Source: Candidatus Absconditabacterales bacterium
Lineage (GTDB): Bacteria > Patescibacteriota > Gracilibacteria > Absconditabacterales > Absconditicoccaceae
Direction of reading: 5' to 3'
NCBI GenBank assembly: GCA_025057375.1
Contig: JANWWO010000006.1
Span: 23,771 to 87,770, forward strand
DNA: 64,000 nucleotides
Position 1 is the stretch's first letter; each line of letters starts with the position of its first letter. Shown here one piece after another: positions 24,246 through 33,757 of the stretch. Under the pieces are notes generated by a model that saw only the letters and a list, made by a program, of their open reading frames with translations, made no database searches and was not told where the DNA came from. The position numbers and the translations under genes were made by a program.

Positions 24246-25112
24246 CTATGATGGAAGATAAGGCTTGTCGTGAGACACAATAACACGATGAGGATAAGGA
24301 ATAACAATTCCATTGACTTTACAATAACTGAGAATCACATGATTGACATAGCCAATCAATTGATCCTGAACCCATCCATTACGAGGATTGACAAAAAAAT
24401 GACACACTAAGGTAATACAGCTCTCATCAAACGATGCCACGAGCGTTTGCGTCTTGGTTGGATTAAGGATAAAAGGACAGGAATTGACACCTGCAGTTAC
24501 AACAGAACATGCCTTGGCAAGATCAGAATCATAATGAACACCTATTGTAGTTGTCAACTTCACAATTTCCTCTGCACTATAAGTTTGGATAGGGCAATCA
24601 ATCAATAAAATATTGGGTACAATGACTTGTTTGAGATCAAACGTTCTAATTGCCGTCGTCCTAATAGTAATTTCTTCAATTGTCCCAAAATATTCTTTGG
24701 GTCCATGGATAATAACCACATCACCAAGTTTTATTTCTTTCATCGTCAACAAAAAAATTCATGCAATCATATTGCCAAGCACCTCTCTAAACGCAAGTCA
24801 GACACCAAAAGATATTCACCCCAAAATAAGTCATACATCAAATCCAATAATCTGAAATGCAACAAAAATAATAATAATAATCAAAAAATAATAGACGATA
24901 TCTTCGACAAGATTGGCGATTTGTTCACTTCCAGGAGACAGCGACTCTTCATTACCCGAATCAGATAATCATCCCTGTGATGATATAATTTTTTTTTTGA
25001 CCAAAATAGCAATATGCTTTGCAAAAAAAATAGCCACCGCAACAAACAATCATGCAAGGAACAACTTCCCTACGAACATAATATACGGATTTGAGGAAAA
25101 AATAGACATCAT
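24246..25112 (-). CDS. MscS-family mechanosensitive channel, upstream copy
   Basis: 288 aa. TM spans at ~12-33 (FVGKLFLAGLFVAVAIFFA) and ~78-97 (VYYFLIIIIIFVAFQIIG). The TM3 pore helix is GLILGGISFGVGLAFREVLG, followed by IKLGDVVIIHG and a beta domain with VPNILLID. Five of the TM3 glycines are TGA or GGN at classical positions. ATG 25112 has a TTTTTATTTTT leader; a GGAG also occurs upstream. It forms a two-gene unit with the downstream MscS gene. Confidence 0.85.
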
Positions 25113-25226
25113 AACCACTCGCCATAAAACAAAAATAAAAACTCCTTACTCTCTCCCATACCACACGCCCTCAGAAAAAAATGATTTTTTTGATGCTCGA
25201 TAAGGAGCTCACCATAATCTCACCAT

Positions 25227-25281
25227 AATAGTACTGATCTTACGCGCAAAAAAAAAAAAAGACAAAAAAGACAGTACTATT
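25227..25281. repeat. Inverted repeat around an A13 run
   Basis: AATAGTACTG (25227-25236) and its exact complement CAGTACTATT (25272-25281) flank a 35-nt loop that holds 13 consecutive A. It sits in the 435-nt intergenic space 25113-25547 just upstream of a promoter. It may be a terminator-like or operator structure; nothing else is seen there. Confidence 0.6.
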
Positions 25282-25285
25282 GTTC

Positions 25286-25313
25286 TTGACTTTTAATATT
25301 TTATCAATACAAT
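25286..25313 (+). promoter_or_regulatory. Promoter of the 107-aa gene
   Basis: TTGACT (25286-25291), 16-nt spacer, TACAAT (25308-25313). This is the one promoter here closer to the classical -35 box. Confidence 0.45.
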
Positions 25314-25547
25314 CATAATCTCTCGTGTAAGAAAAATAAAAAACAAAATGTCAATAAAAACAACATATATGAACTTCCAATACTCGCAAAAAACAATTCT
25401 TCTGAATATCATTATCATACCAACAATCAACACCACGAACTATCTCAACCACGATAAAGAAATCAACCCTCTTATGAAACATACTCAATAAGAATAAACC
25501 TATTCTATACATCTCTCCCTTCGTCTTTTATATCATCGTTCTCATGA

Positions 25548-25871
25548 ATGACAAGCACAACATCATATCAAGCTCGTTATATCGACTCTCTTTTAGAAAA
25601 ACTTGAAGCAGTCGACGTGATGTTTTATACCATCCGTCAGACACGACTTCATAGTGAACGTACACTAGAAGTCATGAGATTGATCTACAGCATGACAATG
25701 ACAAGTATCAAAAAAATCTGGCCTTATATCAACTATTATCATCAATCACTCATCCATCAAGGAGTAAAAAGCTATGAAGAAGAAATTAAAACACTCTTAG
25801 ACTCCAAAGCAGAATTTCAATCACTCGGACAACACTGCCTTCGTCCACTCAATGAAGAAGTATCATTATAG
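25548..25871 (+). CDS. Uncharacterised 107-aa helical protein
   Basis: The frame from ATG 25548 to TAG 25869-25871 contains no TGA. The sequence is helix-prone and mixed charge (IDSLLEKLEAVDVMFY, SYEEEIKTLLDSKAEF). No membrane span or signal peptide. A CTTTTATATC tract lies before the start. No family recognised. Confidence 0.6.
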   Translation: MTSTTSYQARYIDSLLEKLEAVDVMFYTIRQTRLHSERTLEVMRLIYSMTMTSIKKIWPYINYYHQSLIHQGVKSYEEEIKTLLDSKAEFQSLGQHCLRPLNEEVSL

Positions 25872-25945
25872 TGGACAGTATCTTATTTTGAGACTCTATC
25901 GACACAAGAAATCTACAACGAAAAAAACACACATAACTGATCACT

Positions 25946-26086
25946 ATGATATCCCAATCTTCATACAAAAAACGAATTGATCGTCTCCATCTGTCTATCT
26001 ATCAAAATACACTATCAAAACATAATACACTCTCTCTTTACCAAAAACTCACACACCTTTTCCCTACACATAATATCAGAGCATAA
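25946..26086 (+). CDS. Possible 46-aa basic peptide
   Basis: Short frame ATG 25946 to TAA 26084-26086, rich in Ser, His, Leu and basic residues. No TGA codon, no recognised family, weak support beyond its position between the 107-aa gene and the tRNA cluster. Confidence 0.3.
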   Translation: MISQSSYKKRIDRLHLSIYQNTLSKHNTLSLYQKLTHLFPTHNIRA

Positions 26087-26105
26087 AAAATCTCTTTATT
26101 TTCTC

Positions 26106-26133
26106 TTGCAAAATCAATAAGTTTTCTTATATA
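26106..26133 (+). promoter_or_regulatory. Promoter of the tRNA cluster
   Basis: TTGCAA (26106-26111), 16-nt spacer, TATATA (26128-26133), about 60 nt before tRNA-Gln(TTG). Confidence 0.6.
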
Positions 26134-26193
26134 AAAAGTAATTTGTACTATCAATAAGTGATTGTCGTTGAAATCAAAAAATATTATTTTTTA

Positions 26194-26264
26194 TGGGGAA
26201 TCGTCTAACGGTAGGACACCGGACTTTGACTCCGTTCGTCTAGGTTCAAATCCTAGTTCCCCAG
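26194..26264 (+). tRNA. tRNA-Gln (anticodon TTG)
   Basis: Acceptor TGGGGAA pairs with TTCCCCA; anticodon loop CTTTGAC reads TTG. Discriminator G; CCA not encoded. Confidence 0.95.
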
Positions 26265-26289
26265 TTTCTTGTGGAAACAAAAATTATGC

Positions 26290-26364
26290 TGCGAGGTAGG
26301 GAAACGGCATCCCGCTGGGCTCATAACCCGGAGATAGGTGGTTCAATTCCACCCCTCGCACCCA
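26290..26364 (+). tRNA. tRNA-fMet (anticodon CAT), initiator
   Basis: Anticodon arm TGGGCTCATAACCCG has the three G:C pairs typical of initiators. Acceptor TGCGAGG pairs with CCTCGCA, so position 1 is U opposite A72. A CCA can be read at 26362-26364 after a C discriminator. Confidence 0.9.
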
Positions 26365-26414
26365 ACTGTAATACCGATAATACATGTCGTCACAGTATAA
26401 TTATTGAGTCTGAT

Positions 26415-26486
26415 CAGGAGTAGCTTAATTGGTAGAGCTTCTGACTCTGAATCAGACGGTTGTAGGTTCGAGTCCTACCTCCTGAA
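26415..26486 (+). tRNA. tRNA-Gln (anticodon CTG)
   Basis: Acceptor TCAGGAG pairs with CTCCTGA; anticodon loop CTCTGAA reads CTG. Discriminator A; CCA not encoded. Confidence 0.93.
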
Positions 26487-26540
26487 TGTCTATATGCTTG
26501 GTAAGTAGATATCATGTATATATCATGATATATATATTAT

Positions 26541-26625
26541 GCCGAGATGATGGAATTGGCAGACATGCTTGGCTTAGAACCAAGTGCCTTACGGTGTGTG
26601 GGTTCGAGTCCCACTCTCGGTACCA
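26541..26625 (+). tRNA. tRNA-Leu (anticodon TAG)
   Basis: Acceptor GCCGAGA with TCTCGGT; loop CTTAGAA reads TAG; long variable arm. CCA is encoded at 26623-26625. Confidence 0.95.
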
Positions 26626-26642
26626 TTATTAGCAACTTTCTC

Positions 26643-26670
26643 TTGCATTTATTGGTAAAATATTTATAAG
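26643..26670 (+). promoter_or_regulatory. Promoter of tRNA-Asn and rpsT
   Basis: TTGCAT (26643-26648), 16-nt spacer, TATAAG (26665-26670). Confidence 0.55.
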
Positions 26671-26708
26671 ATAATAATTATTTTCTAATAAAGTACTATC
26701 TTTTCTAA

Positions 26709-26784
26709 TCCGAGGTAGCTCAGTCGGTAGAGCAAGTGGCTGTTAACCACTGGGTCGTGGGTTCGAGTCCCACCCTCGGAGCCA
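26709..26784 (+). tRNA. tRNA-Asn (anticodon GTT)
   Basis: Acceptor TCCGAGG with CCTCGGA; loop CTGTTAA reads GTT. Discriminator G, CCA encoded. Confidence 0.96.
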
Positions 26785-26823
26785 TTCTCACATATGTATT
26801 TTATCTTCTCATGCTGCCATTTC

Positions 26824-27090
26824 ATGCCAGTTACAAAAAGTGCAAAAAAAGCTCTTGCTCAATCCCAAAAAAGAAGAGTTGTTAATGATAGATATAGAAA
26901 AGATCTCGAAGTTGCAATTAGTATTTTTCGTAAAAAAGTAAGAAAATGAGAATCTGTGTCTCTTGATGATGTAAATAAGATCTATTCTTTGGTAGACAAA
27001 GCGAAAGCAAAAAATCTTTTGCACCGTAATACTGCAGCAAGAAGAAAATCTCGTTTCATGAAAATGTACCAATCTACTCTTACCAAATAA
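26824..27090 (+). CDS. rpsT: 30S ribosomal protein bS20
   Basis: 88 aa, normal length for S20. Starts MPVTKSAKKALAQSQKRR and ends with NTAARRKSRFMKMYQ, both typical of the all-helical 16S-binding protein. A TTTTATC tract lies 25 nt before ATG 26824. One in-frame TGA codes Gly. It lies between tRNA-Asn and tRNA-Thr, so it is probably part of the tRNA transcript. Confidence 0.93.
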
Positions 27091-27107
27091 TTTCTGGTTT
27101 GGTCTGT

Positions 27108-27183
27108 GCCAGCTTAGCTCAATAGGTAGAGCAATCGCCTTGTAAGCGATAGGTTATCGGTTCAATTCCGATAGCTGGCTCCA
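27108..27183 (+). tRNA. tRNA-Thr (anticodon TGT)
   Basis: Acceptor GCCAGCT with AGCTGGC; loop CTTGTAA reads TGT; discriminator T, CCA encoded. Confidence 0.96.
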
Positions 27184-27205
27184 TTCTCTTTTTTTTCTTT
27201 TTTAT

Positions 27206-27280
27206 GGTCTCATCGTCTAGTGGTTAGGACAGGGGACTTTCAATCCTCTAACCGGGGTTCGATTCCCCGTGGGACCGCCA
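27206..27280 (+). tRNA. tRNA-Glu (anticodon TTC)
   Basis: Acceptor GGTCTCA with TGGGACC; loop CTTTCAA reads TTC; discriminator G, CCA encoded. Confidence 0.96.
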
Positions 27281-27311
27281 CTACTTATTAGTTTGATATA
27301 TTTATTGTCAT

Positions 27312-27388
27312 GGAGTCGTAGTTCAGCTGGCTAGAACGCCCGCCTGTCACGCGGGAGGTCGCGGGTTCGAGCCCCGTCGATTCCGCCA
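27312..27388 (+). tRNA. tRNA-Asp (anticodon GTC)
   Basis: Acceptor GGAGTCG with CGATTCC; loop CTGTCAC reads GTC; discriminator G, CCA encoded. Confidence 0.96.
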
Positions 27389-27399
27389 GTTTTCTTTTT

Positions 27400-27476
27400 G
27401 GGTGATTAGCTCAGTTGGCTAGAGCATCTGCCTTACAAGCAGGGGGTCAGAGGTTCAAGTCCTCTATCACCCACCA
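27400..27476 (+). tRNA. tRNA-Val (anticodon TAC)
   Basis: Acceptor GGGTGAT with ATCACCC; loop CTTACAA reads TAC; discriminator A, CCA encoded. Confidence 0.96.
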
Positions 27477-27554
27477 TATCTAATCCTTATCATTTACCCT
27501 TCTTGTCTCTTTCATGAGTCATTTTGTGTCTTATCCTATGATCACATTTACGCT

Positions 27555-27672
27555 CAAAGTGTCCCTCATTCACTTTGTGATTTTTGTGAGTCAAGGATTG
27601 ATATCAAAACGACAGATATAAAGTAGACGCTACAATATATTCTCATAATTTGCAAAACAATCAATCCTTGAC
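27555..27672 (+). promoter_or_regulatory. Attenuator-like leader with competing stems
   Basis: A 13-nt segment at 27590-27602 (GTCAAGGATTGAT) is the exact complement of 27660-27672 (ATCAATCCTTGAC). The second segment is also the left arm of the terminator at 27663-27699, so the two foldings exclude each other. A smaller hairpin (CAAAGTG/CACTTTG, 27555-27577) lies upstream. This is the form of an antiterminator/terminator switch between the tRNA cluster and the 743-aa gene. Confidence 0.5.
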
Positions 27673-27699
27673 TATACTTATTAGTCAGGGATTTTTTGT
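27663..27699 (+). terminator. Rho-independent terminator
   Basis: Stem AATCCTTGACTA (27663-27674), 7-nt loop, TAGTCAGGGATT (27682-27693), 12 pairs with one G-U, then a T run. Confidence 0.8.
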
Positions 27700-27752
27700 T
27701 TAAGACAAACAAGGGGGGAAAACAATATTTTTATTGTTTATGATATTTAAAA

Positions 27753-29984
27753 ATGAATCACGTTATGGAATTACCACAAACAACAACAAAACAATATTCT
27801 GCCCAGGAAATTGATCAAATCCATGGAGCGATCAATATTCTCATTGCTCGATATCAATTTTCTCACTGACTCAATACTATCGTTACGCTTTCTGCCAAAG
27901 ATGTTTTAAGCTGTCTTAAATGAGCATATGATAATGCAAAAAAATCTATTCACACCATGGTTGCAAAACAAAAATATGTTGCAACACCTGTTGACTATAA
28001 GCCAGAAGATGTAATCAAATCGTGGAATGTTTTGGAACAATTATGAGTTCGCAAAATTCAGATATTGAAAATATTGTCACTCGTGTGAAACGAAGTTTCA
28101 GTGTGAAACAACACACTTGCACAAATAAGAAAATTAATTGCAGAAACGTTACAAAAACGTCTTCCAGACTCATTTTCATGAGAAGACAACGAACAAAAAG
28201 GCTCTATTGCAAAACATATTCTTGTTCGTTTATGAGATAATCATTTTGACGCATCATGACGTATCCTTTCTCTGGATGAGAAACATGATCTTACGTATGA
28301 ATCAATCAAAAACAATGACAATCTTCCCTCTTTTTGTTGACTTTCCTATCTCCAAGCAATTTTGTACAAGGCTATATACAATGCAACACTCTTGTGGAAT
28401 GGACAAACTAAAAAAAATCTCAACATTTTGTGAATTCCAATCGAGGAATGACAAAGTATTGACGACGCAATCAATACTCATGTTGCTATCAATTCTCTTG
28501 AGGATTTTGTATCCAAAATTAAAACATTCCTTGTCACCGATAACGACAATCGTCACAATCAACGTATCAAAGCATCAATGATCAACATCCTCTATATGAC
28601 CTACGCTATTCATGGACAACACAATATCGGTGCTATCAAACACGCACTGGAAACAATGAGAGATACAATCAAAAAAAATATGACTACTGACCCCAGTCGA
28701 TGTGTAGACTTTCAATCGCAGACAGATCAAAACATCAAGTCAGTCAAACATTTTTTCTCTTATACTCACAGTCAATGACGAATCACTACAGCTGATAGAA
28801 CCAAAGAAACATCGTCTGTGTATATCAAGGCATTGAGCCAAGAAACATATGCAACATTGGAAATGTTCCAAGATTTGCTTGGAATTCGTTTTGAAATCAA
28901 TTTTGATGCAATCCAGCAACATTATTGATTGGATACCAACACAGTTATTGTAATGGTAATGAGACATTGTTTAGAAACAATCAAAACCAATAGTGTAATC
29001 CAATCGATGGAACTTGCTGATAAAAAATTGATACAACCATCAGGGTCGTTTGCAGGAGTTGAATGAATTTTTGAAGAATTACAGAAACACGTTTTTGGGT
29101 GAGCAGCAAATTTGTTTACCCTCAGATGAAGAGGAAAATCAGATGCAACAAAACAACCATGATTTGTAGATCCAGCAGCATCATACAAAGTACCAAACAC
29201 AATCACATCAGCAGAACAAATGATATTACATCTTGCTTATGCAGCGTCTGGGAAATGATCATGACGCTATGAAGACGCAAAAATAGCGTGAAAATCAGAA
29301 GTGCCACAAGAGACTGATGGATCAGTAAGGCAGATACTTATTGGAATAGAAGCACAAATTATCAGACAAAAGAAACCAGATGATTTGGTTCATCCAAATG
29401 AAGCACATGATGCATCGCATTTTGTGTTGGATTTATGAGATAAGGGATCGTGTTTGATGACAAGAACGAGCGGATCCTTTTCAGCCAACGATATGTATCA
29501 CGACATCAATCATACTGTCCAAAAAATGCAGAACATATTACAAAATAAAAACGAATCAGCAGAGAAAAAAAACAAAATCAAAGCGTTTTTGGAACGAGTA
29601 GAAAATCAAAAAATTGATGCCATCAATGATGCAACTATCATGAGCAAAAAAGTAACAGCAAAAATCCTCAACTACCTTATCCACACAAACAAAGTTTGGT
29701 GTGCATACTTTGACAATTATACATGAGCAAAACTCCAGTATGAAGCAAAAGATTTTGATAATCCAAGCAATCTTGCTACACATCACTTTGTCCATGCTGA
29801 GTATCAAAAAAGACATTTGAAAGAGACGTGATTTGTGGATGGTAGCCGAAAACATGTATGTTATCATCCATCATTGGTTGAAAAAACATCAGAAGAATTA
29901 CAACAAATTGCTGTTGCGTGATATGCTATCAAAGCAGAGTTGTTGCAAAACGATCTCCAAAAATATTTGATGACTGATAGGTAG
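27753..29984 (+). CDS. Uncharacterised 743-aa protein
   Basis: The frame runs from ATG 27753 to TAG 29982-29984 with about 25 TGA glycines. A TTTTTATTG tract lies 25 nt upstream. It looks soluble and helix-rich. One stretch near residue 370, SSVYIKALSQETYATLEMFQ followed by DLLGIRF, faintly recalls the RelA/SpoT synthetase DLxGIR region, but I see no further catalytic motif and do not claim that function. A Cys/His-containing end (KHVCYHPSLVEKTSEELQQ) lies near residue 705. Expression may depend on the attenuator-like leader. No family recognised. Confidence 0.8.
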
Positions 29985-30086
29985 TAAGAATGTCTCCATG
30001 GTTGAAGAGTTTTTCTGTCTTTATTTGTCTACAAAGATGGTGCGAACAATTGCATATACTACCCAAACGGTTGGCTATATTCACCC

Positions 30087-31046
30087 CTACTCCATCGAAA
30101 GAATAACAATATTCGCATGGAAGGTATGATGCACCGTTTGCACCAAGTAGGGAAACTCGCGTACAAGGATCTCTGCCTGCCATGTCATCATCTCACAAAA
30201 CATAATCGTTCTGACAGGATTGATTGTTTTCCATTCGCTTCGCTGTCTGAGTTGGCGACGGTAGAGGTCCAGTCCATCATCTCATCCGATAAATGCATGG
30301 TGTGGTTCCCATTCTCTTACCGACAACTCATCCGACCCAAAAAATGCTTGATCAGGAATATAGGGGAGATTGGCAACAAAAATATGAATGTGCTTTGATT
30401 GTGTCATAGTGTCCCATTCGTGGTGAAGTGTATTTTTGTTAGACATTGTAACGTCCAATCTGTGTTGGACATTTTTTGGAAATACACAATCAGATGATGC
30501 AAGAAAATCGCACAAATCTGCTTTTTGGAGGTGAAAGCGATGCTGATACTTTTTAGAAACCAGCCTTTCTATATTCTGTCTTGCAACGACCAAACATTTC
30601 TCATCGATATCGGTCATCATCACACAAGTTGCACGATGTTCTGTCTCACAATCCACACTCACACCAAGCACACCCGATCCTGTTCCAATATCATACAGAC
30701 AAAACTGGTCAGTGCTGTTTTTTTTGTATTGATCATGAATTCGATCACGAACAGCAATAATCATATACTCTGTTTCGGCACGGGGAATTAATGTTGCAGG
30801 CGTAACAACAAATTTCCTACCCAAAAATTCACATCGTCACACGATATATTCAATAGGCTTGTTTTTATCACGAAAATCGCTATAATCAGCAAGAATTTTT
30901 CTCATTGTTTCTGAATCAATCGTATCGTCTTGATGCACAATACAATCAGTCAAATCTCGACCACAATGATGAGAGACAATACGTTTAATGATAGATTTAT
31001 GGGTTATAGCTGGATCAGCAAGAAGATCGAAAAGACAAGTATGCAT
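30087..31046 (-). CDS. prmC: Peptide chain release factor N5-glutamine methyltransferase
   Basis: 319 aa. SAM motif I is YDIGTGSGVLGVS near residue 110; the catalytic motif is NLPYIPD near residue 223, an L variant of the usual NPPY. VTPATLIPRAETE upstream is the conserved HemK/PrmC substrate loop, and EPHHAFIGGDDGLDLYRR follows it as in relatives. PrmC methylates the GGQ glutamine of release factors. In a UGA-recoded lineage the expected substrate is RF1, since RF2 should be lost. Convergent with the 743-aa gene. A TTTTATTTTTTTTT leader precedes ATG 31046. Confidence 0.92.
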
Positions 31047-31085
31047 AAGGAAAAAAAAATAAAACTCTTTTAGATAATAAAGGAA

Positions 31086-31442
31086 ATGGCAAAAAAAACA
31101 AGCAAATTCACCAAAACAAGGATTTTACATACGATACTTCCAGAGTTTCATAATTTTTTGCGTCATTTTGAAATAGCAGATTGTATTGCAAGAATTATTC
31201 CTGCGAGAATAGCAAGAAAACAAAAAGGAAGTAGTGAACGGCGCGTGACGTTACAATACAATACACCCAGTGGCTGGAAACTATTGTGCAAAAAATGATC
31301 AACTGCCCAAGAAATGTTTGTGATTTGTCATCAGGGAACAGAAAAAGAGTTTGTGGAGCGATGTCGTGTATGTGGTATAGCAGTGGATCATATCGTCTTA
31401 GAAGAAAAAAACTCAACTGACTTGAATAAAATGAACTCATAA
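31086..31442 (+). CDS. Small Cys-containing protein, possibly DUF2103-like
   Basis: 118 aa from ATG 31086 to TAA 31440-31442. The N-terminal half is basic (MAKKTSKFTKTRILHTILPE, then IIPARIARKQKG). The second half has Cys at KLLCKKG, VICHQG and ERCRVCG, which could bind a metal. The overall pattern resembles the small metal-binding DUF2103 proteins, a weak match. It starts 39 nt from, and divergent to, prmC. The start has AAAGGAA before it, one of the few SD-like leaders here. Confidence 0.55.
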
Positions 31443-31616
31443 TCACCATACAGATCCTCAAAAAATATAATAGCTACTGTATATATATCCACAATCAGCA
31501 TAACAAATAGTAAATAAACAAACTATTTCTAGGCTTTTTTAGTATACACCATACTGCCTCGTCTTTTTTAGTACATTAGCATTTATTAGTATATTATTAC
31601 TTCCCTCACAATTCAC

Positions 31617-31645
31617 TTGCAAATCACCTCCAAAGTCACTATATA
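31617..31645 (+). promoter_or_regulatory. Promoter of lepA
   Basis: TTGCAA (31617-31622), 17-nt spacer, TATATA (31640-31645), 30 nt before the start codon. Confidence 0.6.
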
Positions 31646-31675
31646 CAAGGTATTGTCTTTACTTTTTCCCCGTTA

Positions 31676-33619
31676 ATGGCCATTCGTAATTTTTGTATCA
31701 TTGCTCATATTGATCATGGTAAGTCGACGCTTGCTGATCGTATGCTCGAAATTACTGCGTCAGTCAAAAAAGTGTCAAATGCTCAAATGCTGGATAGCAT
31801 GGATATCGAGCAAGAACGTGGAATCACCATCAAACTCACCCCTGCCAGGATGTCGCGAAAAAATACCGAACTCAATCTCATCGATACTCCCTGACACGTT
31901 GATTTCCAATACGAAGTCTCTCGTTCTCTTGCTGCTGTCGAAGGAGCTGTTTTGCTTATAGATGCATCCCAAGGAATTCAAGCACAAACACTCTCCACTC
32001 TGTACGCCGCCATGGAACATAACCTCACCATCATTCCCGTTTTGAACAAGATTGATCTGCCTGCTGCAAATCCTGAAAGAGTCACGGATGAGATCGAGCA
32101 TTTGCTTGGCATTGATCGTCGTGAAATTATCAAAATTTCTGCTAAAACAGGAATGAATGTTGATCAGGTTTTGGACGCTATTATCGAGAGAATACCTGCT
32201 CCACGTATTGACCCAACACAAGGGGACAAAGCCCTCATTTTTGACTCGATTTACGATCCCTACAGGGGTGTCGTGGTCTACGTCAAAGTCGTCAGTGGTT
32301 CTTTTTCCAAAGGAATATCATGTCAACTGATCCATTCGGACACTGAAATGTCGCCTACCGAAGTTGGGGCATTGACTCCTCGCTACTTGCCGACTCAAAC
32401 CCTCACTGCCGGACAGATTGGCTACATCGTTACTGGGAAAAAATCCGTCCGTGATGCACAAATTGGTGATACGATTGTCACCTGACTGCCTCCCAAAATA
32501 GGATGGACAGATCGTTTGACCTATGCCATTCCATGATTCAAAAAAGTCAAACCTTTTATCTATGCGTGAGTCTATCCGGTTGAGACAAATGAGTATGATA
32601 AACTTGCTGATGCATTTGGAAAATTGGTGCTCAACGATAGTGCAGTAGATTGTAGTCCCGAAAATTCTGGTGCGTTGGGATTGGGTTTTCGTTGTGGATT
32701 TTTGGGGATGTTGCATATGGATATTATCAAAGAAAGACTAGCAAGAGAATATGGTGTAGAAACAGTGTTTACAACACCGACCGTGTCCTATATCATCAAA
32801 CTCAAAGACACTGCCTGGAGAATCTTGCAGGGAAAGGATAATTTGATTAAATTGCGAGAAAGTGGATTGTGGCGTGAGGTTGACCGCATCTGTGGACGTG
32901 AAAGTAAGCAACGAACCAAAGACTTGTTTTTGACGCAAACAGGCGATACATATGCATTATGGACAGTGGTCACCTCCGGTGCTGATATGATAGACAAATC
33001 ACAGATTGAATCAATGTATGAACCCATGACTGAGACAGAAGTGGTTGCCCCCAGTGAATATACAGGGGCCATTATGGCATTGTGTCAAGACCATAGAGCC
33101 ACCCTCAAAGCAATGGAGCATATTGATCAGACAAGAATAATTTGGCGTTATTACTTCCCACTAGGTGAGCTCATTATCGATTTTTATGATAAACTCAAAT
33201 CTGCAACCAAAGGATATGCAACGATGAACTATGAAGCAAAAAATTACACTGAGAGTAATTTGGTGAAACTTGATATTCTCATCAATGGCGACGTTATCGA
33301 AGCATTCTCAATGGTCGTCCATAATGACAAAGCATACAGTGTAGGGAAAGATTTGGTAGAGAGGTTAAAAGTGCTGATTCCACGCCACCTTTTTGCTATC
33401 CCCATCCAAGCAGCAATCGGAACCAAAATCATCGCTCGTGAAACTATTCCTGCAATCCGTAAAGATGTCCTGAGCAAATGTTATGGAGGTGATGTTTCCA
33501 GAAAACGTAAATTGCTCGAAAAACAAAAAGAAGGGAAAAAGAAAATGAAAGCGATGGGGAATGTCAACATCCCATCAGATATATTTCTCAAAATGATACA
33601 ATGATGAGGCCAATCATAA
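31676..33619 (+). CDS. lepA: Elongation factor 4 (LepA), back-translocating GTPase
   Basis: 647 aa. G1 is [17 protein letters not shown]2 GITIK, G3 DTPGHVDF with TGA as its Gly (31892-31894), G4 NKID. The C-terminal LepA domain includes [20 protein letters not shown] and [11 protein letters not shown]. It exceeds the usual ~600 residues, mainly through an insertion around residues 395-440 ([16 protein letters not shown] onward). It ends GGGQS after TGA TGA GGC. All glycines in residues ~317-642 are GGN, while the N-terminal third uses TGA, so TGA use is uneven within one gene. Confidence 0.96.
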
Positions 33620-33674
33620 ACAATATATAGGTCACAGTATTCATTATTCACGTAGAGATTCGGGGAATTTTCTC

Positions 33675-33702
33675 TTGCAATACAATCAAATTTCACTAGT
33701 CT
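33675..33702 (+). promoter_or_regulatory. Possible promoter of secD
   Basis: TTGCAA (33675-33680) with the TCTC prefix seen at other promoters, 16-nt spacer, weak -10 TAGTCT (33697-33702). Confidence 0.35.
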
Positions 33703-33757
33703 CATGTGACACTTATTTTTTGTCTCTTTTTTTTTATTTTGTGATTATACCACCAGT

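Noticed and set aside
25946..26086. Treating the 46-codon frame as a firm gene
   Set aside because: Too short, no leader element and no homology I can see; kept only at low confidence.
27753..29984. Calling the 743-aa gene a RelA/SpoT enzyme
   Set aside because: Only one short element resembles the family; no further catalytic residues were seen.
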